DNA of 64,000 bases from Halorientalis pallida (GCF_004118325.1 NZ_RDFA01000004.1:62001-126000); one strand, 5' to 3'; shown: positions 16,820 to 26,087, counted from the first letter of the stretch. Numbers and translations are program-made. The notes: generated by a model not told the origin, from the sequence alone.

Positions 16820-18196
16820 TCAGGCGGCCGCCGTCGTGTAGAGGGTCACGCCGTCACCAGTGTCGACGGCGATACCCTGGCCGGTCGAGGCGAGCCTCGC
16901 GACCTGTCCGGTGTCGATTCGCCACAGCTCGTCCAACGTGCCGGGATCGATCGCGCGGACGCTATCTGCGGTCGCGTAGACGACGGCACCGCCGGCCCCG
17001 ATCGGAGGGTGTCCGACCGGTGGCTGGCGGAGTCGCTCGACGCGCTCGCCGGTCCGCAGGTCGTGTATCGCGTAGGATCGGTCACTGTAGAGGTGTGCGT
17101 ACTCGCCGATCAGCCGCGCCCCGGGACGGGCCGCCCGCGTGAGTCCGTACGGTTCGGTCCACAGGCGCGCGCCGGCGTCGTCGAGGACGGTGAAGACGGA
17201 CTCGGCGTCCCGGGACGGCGAGCGCCGGGCGAGGATCCCCCGATAGCCGTCGGTGACGGTCGGTGCCCGGTACGGCACGACGTCGAGCGGCGACGACCAC
17301 TGCTCGGTGCCCGCCGTGTCGTAACTGTAGACCGACCACTGCCGGCCCCGCTCCTGTGTTCGACCGGGACGCTCGGTGAACACGACCTCGGAACCGATCG
17401 ATCGCACCGGCGAGATCCCGCGGTCGAACGCGGTCGACCAGCGCGCCGTTCCGTCAGCACGGTCGACGGCGTAGAGGACACCGCGGTTCGCGGTGTAGAT
17501 GCGTTCTTCGTCGGCGAAGGGGTAGGCCAGTTGCGACGTCGGCCCGCCGACGTCGAACGACCAGCGGCGACGTTGGGCGACGCCGTCGTACGCGAGCAGT
17601 GTCGGCGTCCGCCCCGCCTCGGCCAGGTCCGTCCCGACGACGACCGACGCACTGTCGAACGTCGACGGCACTGTGAGGGGAAAACCGTCGAACCCGAATG
17701 TCACGTCGCCGCGCATCGACGTGAGGTCGATCCGGTAGAAGGAGCCGCGTCCGGTCGATACCGAAGGACTGTGACACGGGACGACGAGGACGTCGTCCGC
17801 CCAGCCAGTACCGAGGCCCCACGGGTGGTCGGGCAACTCGAACGTCGCCCGGCGCTCACCGGTCTCGCGGTCGAAAACGTACGCTCGGCCACCGGAGTCG
17901 CCCCCATCCGACCGGACACCGCTCGTCGCGACCGCGTACTGGGGCCCGACTGCGAACCGCGAGAGAGACCCCCAGAGATCGACCGTCCACCGTTTCTCGG
18001 GCCTGACGGTCAGGTCGGGCGACGGTGCGTCGGCCGTTCCGTCACCACCCCCACCAGCCGCTCCCGTCGTGGCGCCACTCGTCGCCGATCCGCCGCTGTC
18101 GGAGCGTTCCGGCCCCGACGAACAGCCGGCGAGTCCAGCCACTCCGAGGGCGCTCGCTGTCAAAAACTGCCGGCGGCGCGTCGTCCGATCGTACAT
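16820..18196 (-). CDS. Tat lipoprotein with PQQ-type beta-propeller repeats
   Basis: 458 residues. Signal: RRRQFLTASALGVAGLAGCS, a twin-arginine motif followed by a lipobox with Cys near residue 25. A Gly/Ser/Thr-rich linker precedes a propeller built from repeats such as YVFDRETGERRATFEL, VLYAVDRADGTARWS and VRAIDPGTLDELWRI, which match PQQ/BamB-like blades. No enzyme motif is seen, so it is probably an extracytoplasmic scaffold or binding protein. The ATG at 18196 is preferred over an in-frame GTG 9 bp earlier because a strong TATTTAAA box is centred about 26 bp upstream. Confidence 0.82.
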   Translation of the reverse strand: MYDRTTRRRQFLTASALGVAGLAGCSSGPERSDSGGSATSGATTGAAGGGGDGTADAPSPDLTVRPEKRWTVDLWGSLSRFAVGPQYAVATSGVRSDGGDSGGRAYVFDRETGERRATFELPDHPWGLGTGWADDVLVVPCHSPSVSTGRGSFYRIDLTSMRGDVTFGFDGFPLTVPSTFDSASVVVGTDLAEAGRTPTLLAYDGVAQRRRWSFDVGGPTSQLAYPFADEERIYTANRGVLYAVDRADGTARWSTAFDRGISPVRSIGSEVVFTERPGRTQERGRQWSVYSYDTAGTEQWSSPLDVVPYRAPTVTDGYRGILARRSPSRDAESVFTVLDDAGARLWTEPYGLTRAARPGARLIGEYAHLYSDRSYAIHDLRTGERVERLRQPPVGHPPIGAGGAVVYATADSVRAIDPGTLDELWRIDTGQVARLASTGQGIAVDTGDGVTLYTTAAA

Positions 18197-18218
18197 CGGC
18201 CACACTTATCGTAGTAAT

Positions 18219-18226
18219 TATTTAAA
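18219..18226 (-). promoter_or_regulatory. TATA box of the PQQ-propeller lipoprotein gene
   Basis: TTTAAATA on the minus strand, 23-30 bp before the ATG at 18196, inside an AT-rich stretch (18211-18228) that stands out from the GC-rich surroundings. Confidence 0.65.
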
Positions 18227-18303
18227 TTCCCGTATGTTTGTGGGCCGGACGTTCCGGCTGTGCGATCGGCACGGAACGAGGTGGTGACGTCCAGAGCGTC
18301 GGG

Positions 18304-18501
18304 TCACTTTCCGCCGAAGCTCGCGTCGTCTAGCACCGTCTCGAACAGCAGGATGAGATAGACCGCCGCAGAGACGAACACCGCCGCCGGCCAGTCGATG
18401 CCCAGCGGTAGGAAGACCAGCGCGCCGGCCAGGATGGCGGCGAGACCACCGAGCACCAGGGCGAATCCGATCCGCGCTCGACGGGTGAGTTCGGCCGCCA
18501 T
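18304..18501 (-). CDS. Small two-helix membrane protein
   Basis: 65 residues: a charged N-terminus (AAELTRRAR) and two hydrophobic helices (IGFALVLGGLAAILAGALVF and WPAAVFVSAAVYLILLF). It starts only 1 bp after the stop of the saccharopine-dehydrogenase-like gene on the same strand, so it is very likely its operon partner. Nothing indicates its function. Confidence 0.7.
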   Translation of the reverse strand: MAAELTRRARIGFALVLGGLAAILAGALVFLPLGIDWPAAVFVSAAVYLILLFETVLDDASFGGK

Positions 18502-18502
18502 C

Positions 18503-19555
18503 TCAGATCACGTCCTCGCGTTCGACGCCGGGCAGGTCGAGGACCAGCTCCGGGCCGTACGCACCGGCGGGCGTCTGGTAGCCGGTCGGCGCGTCGCCAT
18601 CGAGGACGCGGCCGGCGATTTCGAGTGCGGACTCGACGGTCAGCTTGTAGGTCTCGGGGGTCTCCAGCCGGGAGACGGCGCGGCCACCGTCCTCGTCGGT
18701 CACTTCGCCCCAGACGTATCCCCGGCCGCGCTCGCGAGTGCGCTCGCCGGGACCGGTCACGGCGGTGTCGACGACGCGCTGGAGCGTCGATTTGACGGGG
18801 CCGATATCGAGCAACGGCGCGACGGGTCGGGTCCCGCGCATCGCCCAGATAGCCGGTTCCGGCGCGGCCATGTACACCTCGATGTTGGGGATGCCGGTCG
18901 TGTGGTAGCCGGTGACCACGTCCCCCCAGGGGATGGTGACGGCGGAGCGCTCGCCGGACCCGAAGTCGATCTTCCGGGTCCGGTAGGCAGCCGGCACGGA
19001 TTCCAGCAGGCCATCCCGGCGGACGTAGCCGCCGTCGCCCGCGTAGTTCAGCATGGTCTTCATCGTCCCCGGCGAGATGTCGGCCAGGCCCTTGAACGCC
19101 AGCGCGAGGTGGGTCGCGTCGGGGAGGCGCTCGGCGAGGTGAGCGGCCAGACAGTCCGTGGGCACTACGTCGAAGCCGACGCCGGACAGCAGCACGACGC
19201 CAGCGTCGGCGGCCCGCTCGTCGTAGCCCGCGACGGCCTGGAACACGTCGATCTCCCCGGTGATGTCCAGGTAGTGCGTGCCGGTCTCGATGGCGGCCTC
19301 GACCATCGGTTCGTATGTCTCGACGAACGGGCCGGCGCAGTTCAGGACGACGTCGACCGAATCGAGGGCGTCCGTGACGGCGGCGGCGTCGTCGAGGTCG
19401 AACGCGGCCATCTCGCAGTTCGACTCGGCGGCCTGTTCGGAGAGCTTGCGCTCGTTGCGGCCGGCCAGTATCGGGTCGAGGCCCCGCGCCGTGGCTTCCT
19501 CGACGATCAGTTCCCCCGTGTACCCGTACGATCCGTAGACGAGCAGCCCGGACAT
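18503..19555 (-). CDS. Saccharopine dehydrogenase-like NAD(P)-dependent reductase (trans-acting enoyl reductase-like)
   Basis: 350 residues with an N-terminal Rossmann domain: YGSYGYTGELIVEEATARG, then AGRNERKL, NCAGPF and the TGEIDVF region. The layout is that of saccharopine dehydrogenase-family proteins, including the stand-alone trans-acting enoyl reductases of mycobacterial lipid synthesis; the haloarchaeal substrate is unknown. Three hydrophobic patches occur in the second half, but none is a clear membrane helix. It is followed by a 65-residue membrane protein. Confidence 0.82.
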   Translation of the reverse strand: MSGLLVYGSYGYTGELIVEEATARGLDPILAGRNERKLSEQAAESNCEMAAFDLDDAAAVTDALDSVDVVLNCAGPFVETYEPMVEAAIETGTHYLDITGEIDVFQAVAGYDERAADAGVVLLSGVGFDVVPTDCLAAHLAERLPDATHLALAFKGLADISPGTMKTMLNYAGDGGYVRRDGLLESVPAAYRTRKIDFGSGERSAVTIPWGDVVTGYHTTGIPNIEVYMAAPEPAIWAMRGTRPVAPLLDIGPVKSTLQRVVDTAVTGPGERTRERGRGYVWGEVTDEDGGRAVSRLETPETYKLTVESALEIAGRVLDGDAPTGYQTPAGAYGPELVLDLPGVEREDVI

Positions 19556-19647
19556 ACCCGACCGTCGGAGGGCCGGCCCCGTTAAGCTAGCGAGTCGGCC
19601 TCGTCACGAACCGAGGCGTTGAAACCCGCGACGGTCCAGAATCCGAC

Positions 19648-20094
19648 ATGGACGAGGACAGCCGGATCACGGCCGTCGCCGAGGTACCGACGGACTCCAC
19701 CTTCCTGTTCCGGGTCCGAAATCGCGAAACCGACGAAGAGAAAGAGGCGATCGTCGTCCGTGTCACGGAAGACGGGGACGACGGGGACGACCCCGGCGAG
19801 CTGGCCTGCTGGCTCAACTACTGCCAGCACTTCACGCACATCAAACTCGACAAGGGATCGGGCGCGCCGATGCGGGACGGCGAAGTGATCTGTGCCAACC
19901 ACGGCGCGTACTTCGAGAAGGACACCGGCGTGTGCACCTACGGCCCCTGTGAGGGGGCCTATCTGCAGGCCGTCGAGATCGAGGTCGCCGACGACGCCGT
20001 CTACCTGACCGACGACGACTACGCGTTCGTCGGTGTCGGGCCGGGTGAGCAAGACGATCTCGACCTCTCCTCGAAGTCCAACTACGAGTTCTGA
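19648..20094 (+). CDS. Rieske [2Fe-2S] protein
   Basis: 148-residue soluble protein with both Rieske ligand pairs: C59-x-H61 in NYCQHFTHI and C82-x2-H85 in CANHGAYFE. There is no oxygenase catalytic domain and no membrane anchor, so it is a ferredoxin-like Rieske electron carrier or regulatory subunit. An extra Cys (C54) precedes the first pair. Its 3' end overlaps the convergent membrane-protein gene by 13 bp. Confidence 0.9.
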   Translation: MDEDSRITAVAEVPTDSTFLFRVRNRETDEEKEAIVVRVTEDGDDGDDPGELACWLNYCQHFTHIKLDKGSGAPMRDGEVICANHGAYFEKDTGVCTYGPCEGAYLQAVEIEVADDAVYLTDDDYAFVGVGPGEQDDLDLSSKSNYEF

Positions 20095-20579
20095 CTCGGC
20101 GGCCGCCGCTGGGTCGTCTGGAGACCGCGCGTGGTCCCCACGAGGACCATCAGCGCCCCGACGAACGCCAGCAGGACCGACCCGAGTAGGGCGAAAAGCG
20201 AGTTCCCGAAGTCGAAGCCGGTGACCAGCAATGCCGGCGGGCCGACGGCGAAAATCGCCCCCAGGAGTACGGATATCCGCTGGGTCCGCGTGAACGCCTG
20301 CTCGCGAAGGAGCAGCCGAGACGAGCGCCCGGGGACCGCCAGTCCCGCGGCGGTGATCGTCATCCCACCGACGATTCCCACGATGGACGCAACCAGGGAG
20401 TCCATGTCCCACCCGGGCGCCCCGCCCCGCTGGCTCGGGACCCGTGGTTCCTGCTGGCCGCCCTCCAGAACCCCGGTCAACAGCTGCGGAAACGCGAGCG
20501 TCACGATGCCGGTCAGCAGGACCGCGATCCCCACCGCGACCAGTGCCGTCCGCACGACGGCGCCCACTGTTCCGCGCAC
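20082..20579 (-). CDS. Four-helix membrane protein, unknown function
   Basis: 165 residues from a GTG at 20579. I chose this start because GGAGG sits 3 bp upstream, a strong Shine-Dalgarno, and the first membrane helix (VGAVVRTALVAVGIAVLL) follows at once. An in-frame ATG exists 66 bp further upstream but adds non-conserved-looking sequence. Further helices are near VASIVGIVGGMTITAAGL, ISVLLGAIFAVGPPALLV and LFALLGSVLLAFVGALMV. The last 13 bp overlap the Rieske gene tail-to-tail. Confidence 0.65.
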   Translation of the reverse strand: MRGTVGAVVRTALVAVGIAVLLTGIVTLAFPQLLTGVLEGGQQEPRVPSQRGGAPGWDMDSLVASIVGIVGGMTITAAGLAVPGRSSRLLLREQAFTRTQRISVLLGAIFAVGPPALLVTGFDFGNSLFALLGSVLLAFVGALMVLVGTTRGLQTTQRRPPSQNS

Positions 20580-20690
20580 GTTCCTCCCATCCCCGTTGAA
20601 CGCCCTATAGTTTGCTACTTTGAGGTGACCTGTCGGTTTCGCCACCCGAATCTGGGGGCCGCGGTCTCCCGGTTCCGACGGGTCGAGTGG

Positions 20691-20987
20691 CTACTCGATC
20701 CGGAAGGCCGGTTCGTCGACGCTCTCGCTTTTACACTCCGGACAGCGGCCGGGTCGGTTCAGCAGGTCGTCGAAGTCGTCGAACCCGCAGTCGCGACAGG
20801 TCGGCGGCGCGACGAGCAGTCGCTCGTCGGTGTGTTCGAGCGACTGGGCGATGTGTTCGACGTGGCTGATCGCCGCGCTCGCCTCGATCTCGAACTCCCG
20901 GGCGATCGCCCCGGCGGGCAACGCCTCCTCGCGGAGCCGATCGGTCACGCGCTGGCGGGTCGTCTTGTCCGTCTTCGCCTCGCGCAT
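20691..20987 (-). CDS. Predicted transcription regulator: HTH domain fused to a zinc ribbon (COG3357 type)
   Basis: 98 residues. Residues 9-50 form a winged-helix-like HTH (RQRVTDRLREEALPAGAIAR then ASAAISHVEHI). The C-terminus is a zinc ribbon, CRDCGF...GRCPECKSE. This fusion is a recognised archaeal family, presumed DNA binding, without known targets. The ATG at 20987 was chosen because a TATGGTAATC element lies about 26 bp upstream; the longer frame back to 21110 would overlap the divergent gene. Confidence 0.85.
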   Translation of the reverse strand: MREAKTDKTTRQRVTDRLREEALPAGAIAREFEIEASAAISHVEHIAQSLEHTDERLLVAPPTCRDCGFDDFDDLLNRPGRCPECKSESVDEPAFRIE

Positions 20988-21074
20988 GGCGGTCGTTTGG
21001 GTCCGATTACCATACCTCTTCTGGACGACGCAAACTGGTGGGCGGGAGACGGTACCCAATCGTGCGGGGTCCAA

Positions 21075-21084
21075 AAAGAACTTA
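21075..21084 (+). promoter_or_regulatory. TATA box of the 21109 nucleotidyltransferase gene
   Basis: AAAGAACTTA lies 25-34 bp before the ATG at 21109, consistent with leaderless transcription. Confidence 0.5.
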
Positions 21085-21108
21085 GCCCCGTAGAGTGACG
21101 CTCCGGAC

Positions 21109-22074
21109 ATGGAAGCAGTGGTTCTCGCCGGGGGCTACGCGACGCGGCTGTGGCCGGTCACGAAACACAGGCCGAAGATGCTCCTCCCGGTGGGGGAAAC
21201 GACCGTCATCGATCGCATCCTCACGGAGCTAGAGACCGACGAGCGCATCGAGAACGTCTACGTCAGCACGAACGAGCGGTTCGCGCCCGACTTCGAGGCC
21301 CACGTCGAGCAGGAGGGCTACGAGAAACCGCAGCTCTCCATCGAGGAGACGACCGAAGAAGACGAGAAGTTCGGCGTCGTCGGCGCGCTGGCCCAGCTGG
21401 TCGAGCGCGAAAACGTCGACGACGACCTGCTCGTCGTCGCCGGCGACAATCTGATGGGTTTCGATACCTCGGACTTCCTCGACTACTTCGAGACGAAGGG
21501 CGCGCCGACGCTGGCCGCGTACGACGTGGGGAGCCGCGAGAAGGCCAAGTCCTACGGCCTCGTGGAACTGGACGGTCAACAGGTCGTCGACTTCCAGGAG
21601 AAACCCGACGATCCCAACAGCACGCTCGTCTCGATCGCCTGCTACGCGTTCCCGGCCGAGAGCATCCGCTTTGCGGAGTACCTCGACGGCGACAACAACC
21701 CGGACGAACCGGGCTGGTTCATCCAGTGGCTCCAGTCTCGCGAGGACACCTTCGCCTTCGCTTTCGACGACGCCTGGTACGACATCGGTACCCCCGAGAG
21801 CTACCTCGAGGCCGTCGCCTGGGAACTCGACGGCGGGCAACTCGTCGCCGAGAGCGCCACCGTCGAGGGCTCGACCGTCGGCGAGAACGTCCACGTCCTC
21901 CCCGGTGCCGAGGTGATCGACTCGACCGTCGAGTCCGCCGTCGTCTTCTCCGACGCCACCATCGAGGACTGTGAGATCCGCGACTCGATCATCGACAAGG
22001 AGACCCACGTCGAGAACCTCGACCTCGCGGGCGCGCTGATCGGCGCGCACACGCAGATCACGAACGGGAACTGA
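21109..22074 (+). CDS. Sugar-phosphate nucleotidyltransferase (glucose-1-phosphate thymidylyltransferase-like)
   Basis: 321 residues. The nucleotidyltransferase core opens MEAVVLAGGYATRLWPVTKH with RPKMLLPVGE; VVAGDNLMGF carries the catalytic metal-binding Asp and FQEKPDDPNS follows. From about residue 245 a left-handed beta-helix is visible as hexad-like repeats (ATVEGSTVGENVHVLPGAEV, later IEDCEIRDSIIDKET). It activates a sugar 1-phosphate with NTP for surface glycan or N-glycan synthesis. Which sugar and which NTP are not decided by sequence, and no other sugar gene is adjacent. Confidence 0.87.
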   Translation: MEAVVLAGGYATRLWPVTKHRPKMLLPVGETTVIDRILTELETDERIENVYVSTNERFAPDFEAHVEQEGYEKPQLSIEETTEEDEKFGVVGALAQLVERENVDDDLLVVAGDNLMGFDTSDFLDYFETKGAPTLAAYDVGSREKAKSYGLVELDGQQVVDFQEKPDDPNSTLVSIACYAFPAESIRFAEYLDGDNNPDEPGWFIQWLQSREDTFAFAFDDAWYDIGTPESYLEAVAWELDGGQLVAESATVEGSTVGENVHVLPGAEVIDSTVESAVVFSDATIEDCEIRDSIIDKETHVENLDLAGALIGAHTQITNGN

Positions 22075-22097
22075 CGGGCTGTCGCCTTTTCCTCCGG

Positions 22098-22820
22098 TCA
22101 GTCCAGCCAGGCGTCCTCGATCTCGATGTAGCCCCGTGATCCCTCCCACACGGTGTCGTAGTCCAGTCGGATCGGGCGGTCCATGTGTGGCCCGTCGGTC
22201 ACCAACGTCTCGAACTCGCCGCCCTCGCCGAGGACGTGGACGCCGTACTCATCGTTGAGGGCTTCGAGATCCGCCAGGGCGTCCCGGTCGAGCGTCCGGC
22301 CGAGCCAGGACTCGTCCAGCCCGTAGGCCGCGACCTGGATGATCCGGATCTCGAAGCCGGCCGCCAGCATCGCGTCGGCGAGGTCGCGGGGGTCTTCCTG
22401 CCAGAGCGGGGCGAACAGATCGGCACCGAGTCTGTCGGCCATCGCCTCGATCCGGCTGGTCTGGTACTCGCTCTCGACCGCGCCCGCGGTCAGGCCGGCG
22501 ATCCCGCCGGGGAGGTCGCCGTCGAGATCCCGGAGGGCGGCTTCGAGGGGTTCCAGTTCGGCGTCGCCCTGTGCTCCGGCGTCGGTCGCCGTCGCCGCCT
22601 CGAAGTCGTCGGGGTGTACGTCGACCAGCGGGATGCCGACGCTCTCGGCCGCCAGCGCGGTGAGGTTGGTCGCCGGAACGTGGTACATGTAGGAGTCGCC
22701 ATCGGGGTGGACGGTGACCAGTCGCTCGACCGCCAGTCCGTCTTCGAGCGCGCGGTACAGCGCCCACGAGGAGTCCTTGCCGCCCGAGAAGAGACTGACC
22801 CACGCGCCGTCGTCTGCCAT
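22098..22820 (-). CDS. dph6: Diphthine--ammonia ligase family ATP-pyrophosphatase
   Basis: 240 residues. The PP-loop is SLFSGGKDSSWALYRAL at the N-terminus, followed by EYQTSRIEAMADRLGADLFA, PLWQEDP and GEGGEFETLV, the fingerprint of Dph6/MJ0570. The enzyme amidates diphthine on elongation factor 2 in the last step of diphthamide synthesis. The ATG at 22820 was preferred over one 33 bp upstream because the PP-loop strand starts 6 residues later. It is the last gene of a leftward series with the DUF373 gene. Confidence 0.9.
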   Translation of the reverse strand: MADDGAWVSLFSGGKDSSWALYRALEDGLAVERLVTVHPDGDSYMYHVPATNLTALAAESVGIPLVDVHPDDFEAATATDAGAQGDAELEPLEAALRDLDGDLPGGIAGLTAGAVESEYQTSRIEAMADRLGADLFAPLWQEDPRDLADAMLAAGFEIRIIQVAAYGLDESWLGRTLDRDALADLEALNDEYGVHVLGEGGEFETLVTDGPHMDRPIRLDYDTVWEGSRGYIEIEDAWLD

Positions 22821-22865
22821 GTCTTCGGGTTGTCGGCGGCCGCGTAAATCCACACCGGTCCCGTG

Positions 22866-23996
22866 TCACTGCTGTTCGGCGAGCTCCTCTTCGAGGTCGG
22901 CCTCGTTGAAATACGAGGAGAAGCGCACACCGACCAGCGAGACGAAGATGCCCGCGAGAATAAAGAGCAACAGGCGGATCCGGGGTTCCAGCGTCATGCC
23001 CTGTATCGAGACGGCACCGACGTCCATCGCCGGCATCCGGAACGCCGAGAACACGCCCGCACTCTCGAGGAAGAACGCGGAGAACCCCCGGACGACGAGC
23101 CCGACCGCGACCGCACCGAACGGCAGGTTGACGTAGGCGCTGCGCACCCGGTCGTCGCGGATGATCTCGTCGAGCAGGCGGCCGGTCGAGCCGGCGAAGG
23201 CCGCCGCAGTCAGCCACGGGATCGCGTCGAAGGCAAAACGCATCGCGAGGATGAAGGGCGCGTCGCTGCCGGTCGCCGACACGCCGATGGCACCCGCGAA
23301 GACGCCGATCAGCGCCAGTCCGACGGCCACGACGTAGGTGACAAGCGACACCCGCCCCGAATAGAGGGCGTTCTGGATCTGCCCGGGCAACGAGGCCAGC
23401 ACGGAGTCGATGCCCAGCCCCTTGTAGAGGAAGAAGACGCCGATGACGGCGGCGATGGCACCGGCCGCGACGGCCGGGCTGTCCGCGAGCGTCATCAGCG
23501 CCGGAAAGGCGAGCAAGGCGACGCCCACGGGAACGAGGACCGTCTTCCGGAGTTCTTCGTCGGCGAGGAACTGCTTGAGCAGGTAGTAGGTGGACTCGAT
23601 GTCGCGGGCCTGTCGGACGACGACGCGGTCGACCGCGTCCACACGCACCCGGCTCTCGACGATTGGCACCAGACGTTCGTCCTCGGCGCTGTCGACGACG
23701 ACGACCGCCGATTCGAGGTCGTACTCCTCGACCAGCTGTTCGGTCTGTCGCGCGACGGCCCTGTCGGTCGAGACGGAGTCGCCGGCCGCCGAGAGCACCG
23801 CGACTACCACGTCTTCGCCGTCGTCGCGCAGGTCACGCGTGACCCGCAACGCTTCGAGCACGCAGTTGACACGGCTGTCTTCGGGATCGGCCACGCCCAG
23901 ATCCGTCACGAGCGACTGGACGGCCTCCCACCCCACGACCGGCGGCTCCGCACCGAGGTTCCCCGTCCGGTCGATACACGCCACCAACGTGGTCAC
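22866..23996 (-). CDS. DUF373 family membrane protein
   Basis: 376 residues from a GTG start. The first about 150 residues are soluble and begin TTLVACIDRTGNLG, with VVVAVLSAAGDSVSTDRAVA and VVVVDSAEDERLVPIVESR, the DUF373 pattern. About six membrane helices follow (for example LVPVGVALLAFPALMTLA and LFILAGIFVSLVGVRFSSYF). The family is archaeal and uncharacterised. It starts 45 bp after the SppA stop on the same strand and may share a transcript with SppA and dph6. Confidence 0.88.
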   Translation of the reverse strand: MTTLVACIDRTGNLGAEPPVVGWEAVQSLVTDLGVADPEDSRVNCVLEALRVTRDLRDDGEDVVVAVLSAAGDSVSTDRAVARQTEQLVEEYDLESAVVVVDSAEDERLVPIVESRVRVDAVDRVVVRQARDIESTYYLLKQFLADEELRKTVLVPVGVALLAFPALMTLADSPAVAAGAIAAVIGVFFLYKGLGIDSVLASLPGQIQNALYSGRVSLVTYVVAVGLALIGVFAGAIGVSATGSDAPFILAMRFAFDAIPWLTAAAFAGSTGRLLDEIIRDDRVRSAYVNLPFGAVAVGLVVRGFSAFFLESAGVFSAFRMPAMDVGAVSIQGMTLEPRIRLLLFILAGIFVSLVGVRFSSYFNEADLEEELAEQQ

Positions 23997-24041
23997 GACC
24001 GACGTTCGTGGCCCGACGGATAAAAAACATTGCAGGCCGAC

Positions 24042-25043
24042 TCAGAGCCGGAAGTCGAACCCGTCGGCGTCGTCGAAGACGCTCGCGACCCCGGCACCGA
24101 ACGCGTACGCGACGGAAGCCGCTCCGCCACCGATGCGGTCGCGGAGCCCCAGCGACGGCGTGAACTCCCGAACGCTGACCGATTTCCCGAGGTGCTGTTC
24201 CAGCCGGTCCTCCACGTCCTCGCGGGTTCCGATCTCGTCGACCAGCCCGATGTCGTGGGCCTCGCCGCCGAGGTAGATCCGGGCTTCCGTCTCCCGAACC
24301 CGCTGGGGGTCCATGTCCCGCCCCTCGGCGACGGTGTCCACGAAGTCGTCGTAGTAGTCGTCGACGATCCCCTGGAGGTACTGGCGTTCGTCCTCCGAGA
24401 GCTCCTTGAGCGGGACGCCGGCGTCCTTGTACTCGCCGGCGGTGAACTGCTCGTAGCTCACGCCGAGTTCGTCGGCCAGGTCGTTGACGTTGACCCGCGA
24501 GCCGATGACGCCGATCGAACCGACGATACTCCCGCGGCGCGCCCACAGTTCGTCACAGCCGCTGGCGATGTCGTACCCCCCGCTCGCACACACGTCCGTC
24601 GCGTACGCGACAGTCGGGCCGTCGAACCGTTCCGCGGCCAGCCGGATGTCCTCGCTCGGGACGATCTCACCCCCCGGCGTGTTGAGTTTCACGAGCAGGG
24701 CCTCGGCCGCCCCACTATCGGCCCGTTCGATCTGCTCGACGATGGCGTCGGCGTCCGCCCCGGTCGGACTGGAGACGAGACTGCCGCCCGTGGACCTCGT
24801 GATCGGTCCCTCGACGGCGACCTCCGCGACGTTGTACCCCGGGAGGACGGCGCTGGCCACGGACCCGCCCGCCCGAACGGCCAGCGGGAGGAGTGACACG
24901 ACCAGCACGACCCCGAGCAACGTCGTCAGGTCCTGGGGGTAGACGACCAGCAGTAGCCACGCGAGCGCGACGATTCCGATCACACAGACGAGTGCGAGGA
25001 CGCCACGACCCAGCGCCCGCAACCGTCCTTGTCCACCGCTCAT
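24042..25043 (-). CDS. sppA: Signal peptide peptidase SppA-type serine protease (S49)
   Basis: 333 residues. Two N-terminal membrane helices (VLALVCVIGIVALAWLLLVV and LGVVLVVSLLPLAV) are followed by a protease domain. The nucleophile Ser is in DVCASGGYDIASG and the general-base Lys in GEYKDAGVPLKELSED, the S49 Ser-Lys dyad. VKLNTPGGEIVPSEDI and SIVGSIGVIGSRVNV are also conserved. It cleaves residual signal peptides or membrane proteins, with the active site outside. The length suits the short single-domain archaeal/Gram-positive form. Confidence 0.92.
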   Translation of the reverse strand: MSGGQGRLRALGRGVLALVCVIGIVALAWLLLVVYPQDLTTLLGVVLVVSLLPLAVRAGGSVASAVLPGYNVAEVAVEGPITRSTGGSLVSSPTGADADAIVEQIERADSGAAEALLVKLNTPGGEIVPSEDIRLAAERFDGPTVAYATDVCASGGYDIASGCDELWARRGSIVGSIGVIGSRVNVNDLADELGVSYEQFTAGEYKDAGVPLKELSEDERQYLQGIVDDYYDDFVDTVAEGRDMDPQRVRETEARIYLGGEAHDIGLVDEIGTREDVEDRLEQHLGKSVSVREFTPSLGLRDRIGGGAASVAYAFGAGVASVFDDADGFDFRL

Positions 25044-25196
25044 GCCTGGCTCTCGGGGCCCGACGACAGTAAAACTACCAGCCTTCGACCGACACCGACC
25101 GGCGGTTCGGCGTGTCCAGTGGGAAGGTTCGAACTTGGCCGTAGCAGTCGAGCATCGCCACTGACCGAGCGAAAACGAGAGAGAATCCCGCGTCGT

Positions 25197-26087
25197 CTAG
25201 AGCAGCCCCGTCTTCTGGAGCTTCATCAGGTCCTCGGTGTCGAGGGTTTCGCCTTCCTTGAACTTCTGGTAGATCTCCTCTGCCTCCTCGCGTGCGGCTT
25301 CCTGCTCTTCCTCGCGCTTGCTGCGTTCCTCCTCCTCTTCTTTCTTGTCGAGTTCGCGCAGGCGCTTCTGGACGCGCACGAAGTCCTCGTGGTGCTGGTC
25401 GGCTGCCTCCTGGGCCTCCACGAACTTCTCGTGCATCTCGTCGGCTTCGTCACGGATCTCGTCGGCCTCGCGGTAGGCCTCGATCATCTGGTTGTGATGT
25501 TTCTGGGCCTCGTCGGCGAGTTCCGTGACTTTCTGGTGGTGCTGGGAGGCTTCCGAGCGGATCTCTTCGGCTTCCGCCTTGAGTTCCTCGACGTCACCGG
25601 TCTGATCGAGTTTCTCCTGTTTCTCCTGGAGCTGTTCCCGTTTGTCCTCGATCTTCTCGATCAGTTCCCGCTCTTCTTCCGGGTTGAGGACCTCGGTCTG
25701 CTGTTTGAACTCCAGATCCTCGATCTCCTCTTTGAGCTGGTCGATGGAGCTTCCCTCGTCGAGTTCGAGGTCGGATTTCATCTCCTCGACCTGATCGAAC
25801 AGCTCGTTTGCTTCGGCGTTGAGCTCGTTACGTTTCTCCTTGTGTTCCTGGACCTGGGAGTTGAGCTCGTCGCGCTGCTCGCGGTGTTCCTGGGCCTCGT
25901 CGACCTTCTCGCGAGTCTTCGCGTTCAGGTCGTCCCGGCTGGAGGCACGCTCCGATGCGAGCTGGTTCAGATCGTTTCGTCGGTCGCGGAGCTGACCGGC
26001 GAGTTTGATCAGTTCGCCTTTCGATTTGTTTTCAATGTCGTCGTCTGTTACTTCGATGTTTTCGGATTCGTCGATTGACTCTGCCAT
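25197..26087 (-). CDS. Long coiled-coil protein, COG1340 type
   Basis: The whole 296-residue protein between about residues 20 and 280 is predicted coiled coil by heptad pattern (LIKLAGQLRDRRNDLNQLAS, IEKIEDKREQLQEKQEKLDQ). A short acidic head and a conserved-looking tail, EGETLDTEDLMKLQKTGLL, flank it. Archaeal COG1340 proteins are uncharacterised and sometimes likened to SMC-like spacers. There is no membrane segment. An AGAGGTG Shine-Dalgarno precedes the ATG by 7 bp, unlike its mostly leaderless neighbours. It stands alone between two gaps of 153 and 249 bp. Confidence 0.85.
   Translation of the reverse strand: MAESIDESENIEVTDDDIENKSKGELIKLAGQLRDRRNDLNQLASERASSRDDLNAKTREKVDEAQEHREQRDELNSQVQEHKEKRNELNAEANELFDQVEEMKSDLELDEGSSIDQLKEEIEDLEFKQQTEVLNPEEERELIEKIEDKREQLQEKQEKLDQTGDVEELKAEAEEIRSEASQHHQKVTELADEAQKHHNQMIEAYREADEIRDEADEMHEKFVEAQEAADQHHEDFVRVQKRLRELDKKEEEEERSKREEEQEAAREEAEEIYQKFKEGETLDTEDLMKLQKTGLL

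Noticed and set aside
20580-20645. Upstream ATG start for the 20082-20579 membrane protein
   Set aside because: GGAGG three bases before the GTG at 20579, and the first membrane helix beginning there, make the internal GTG more likely.
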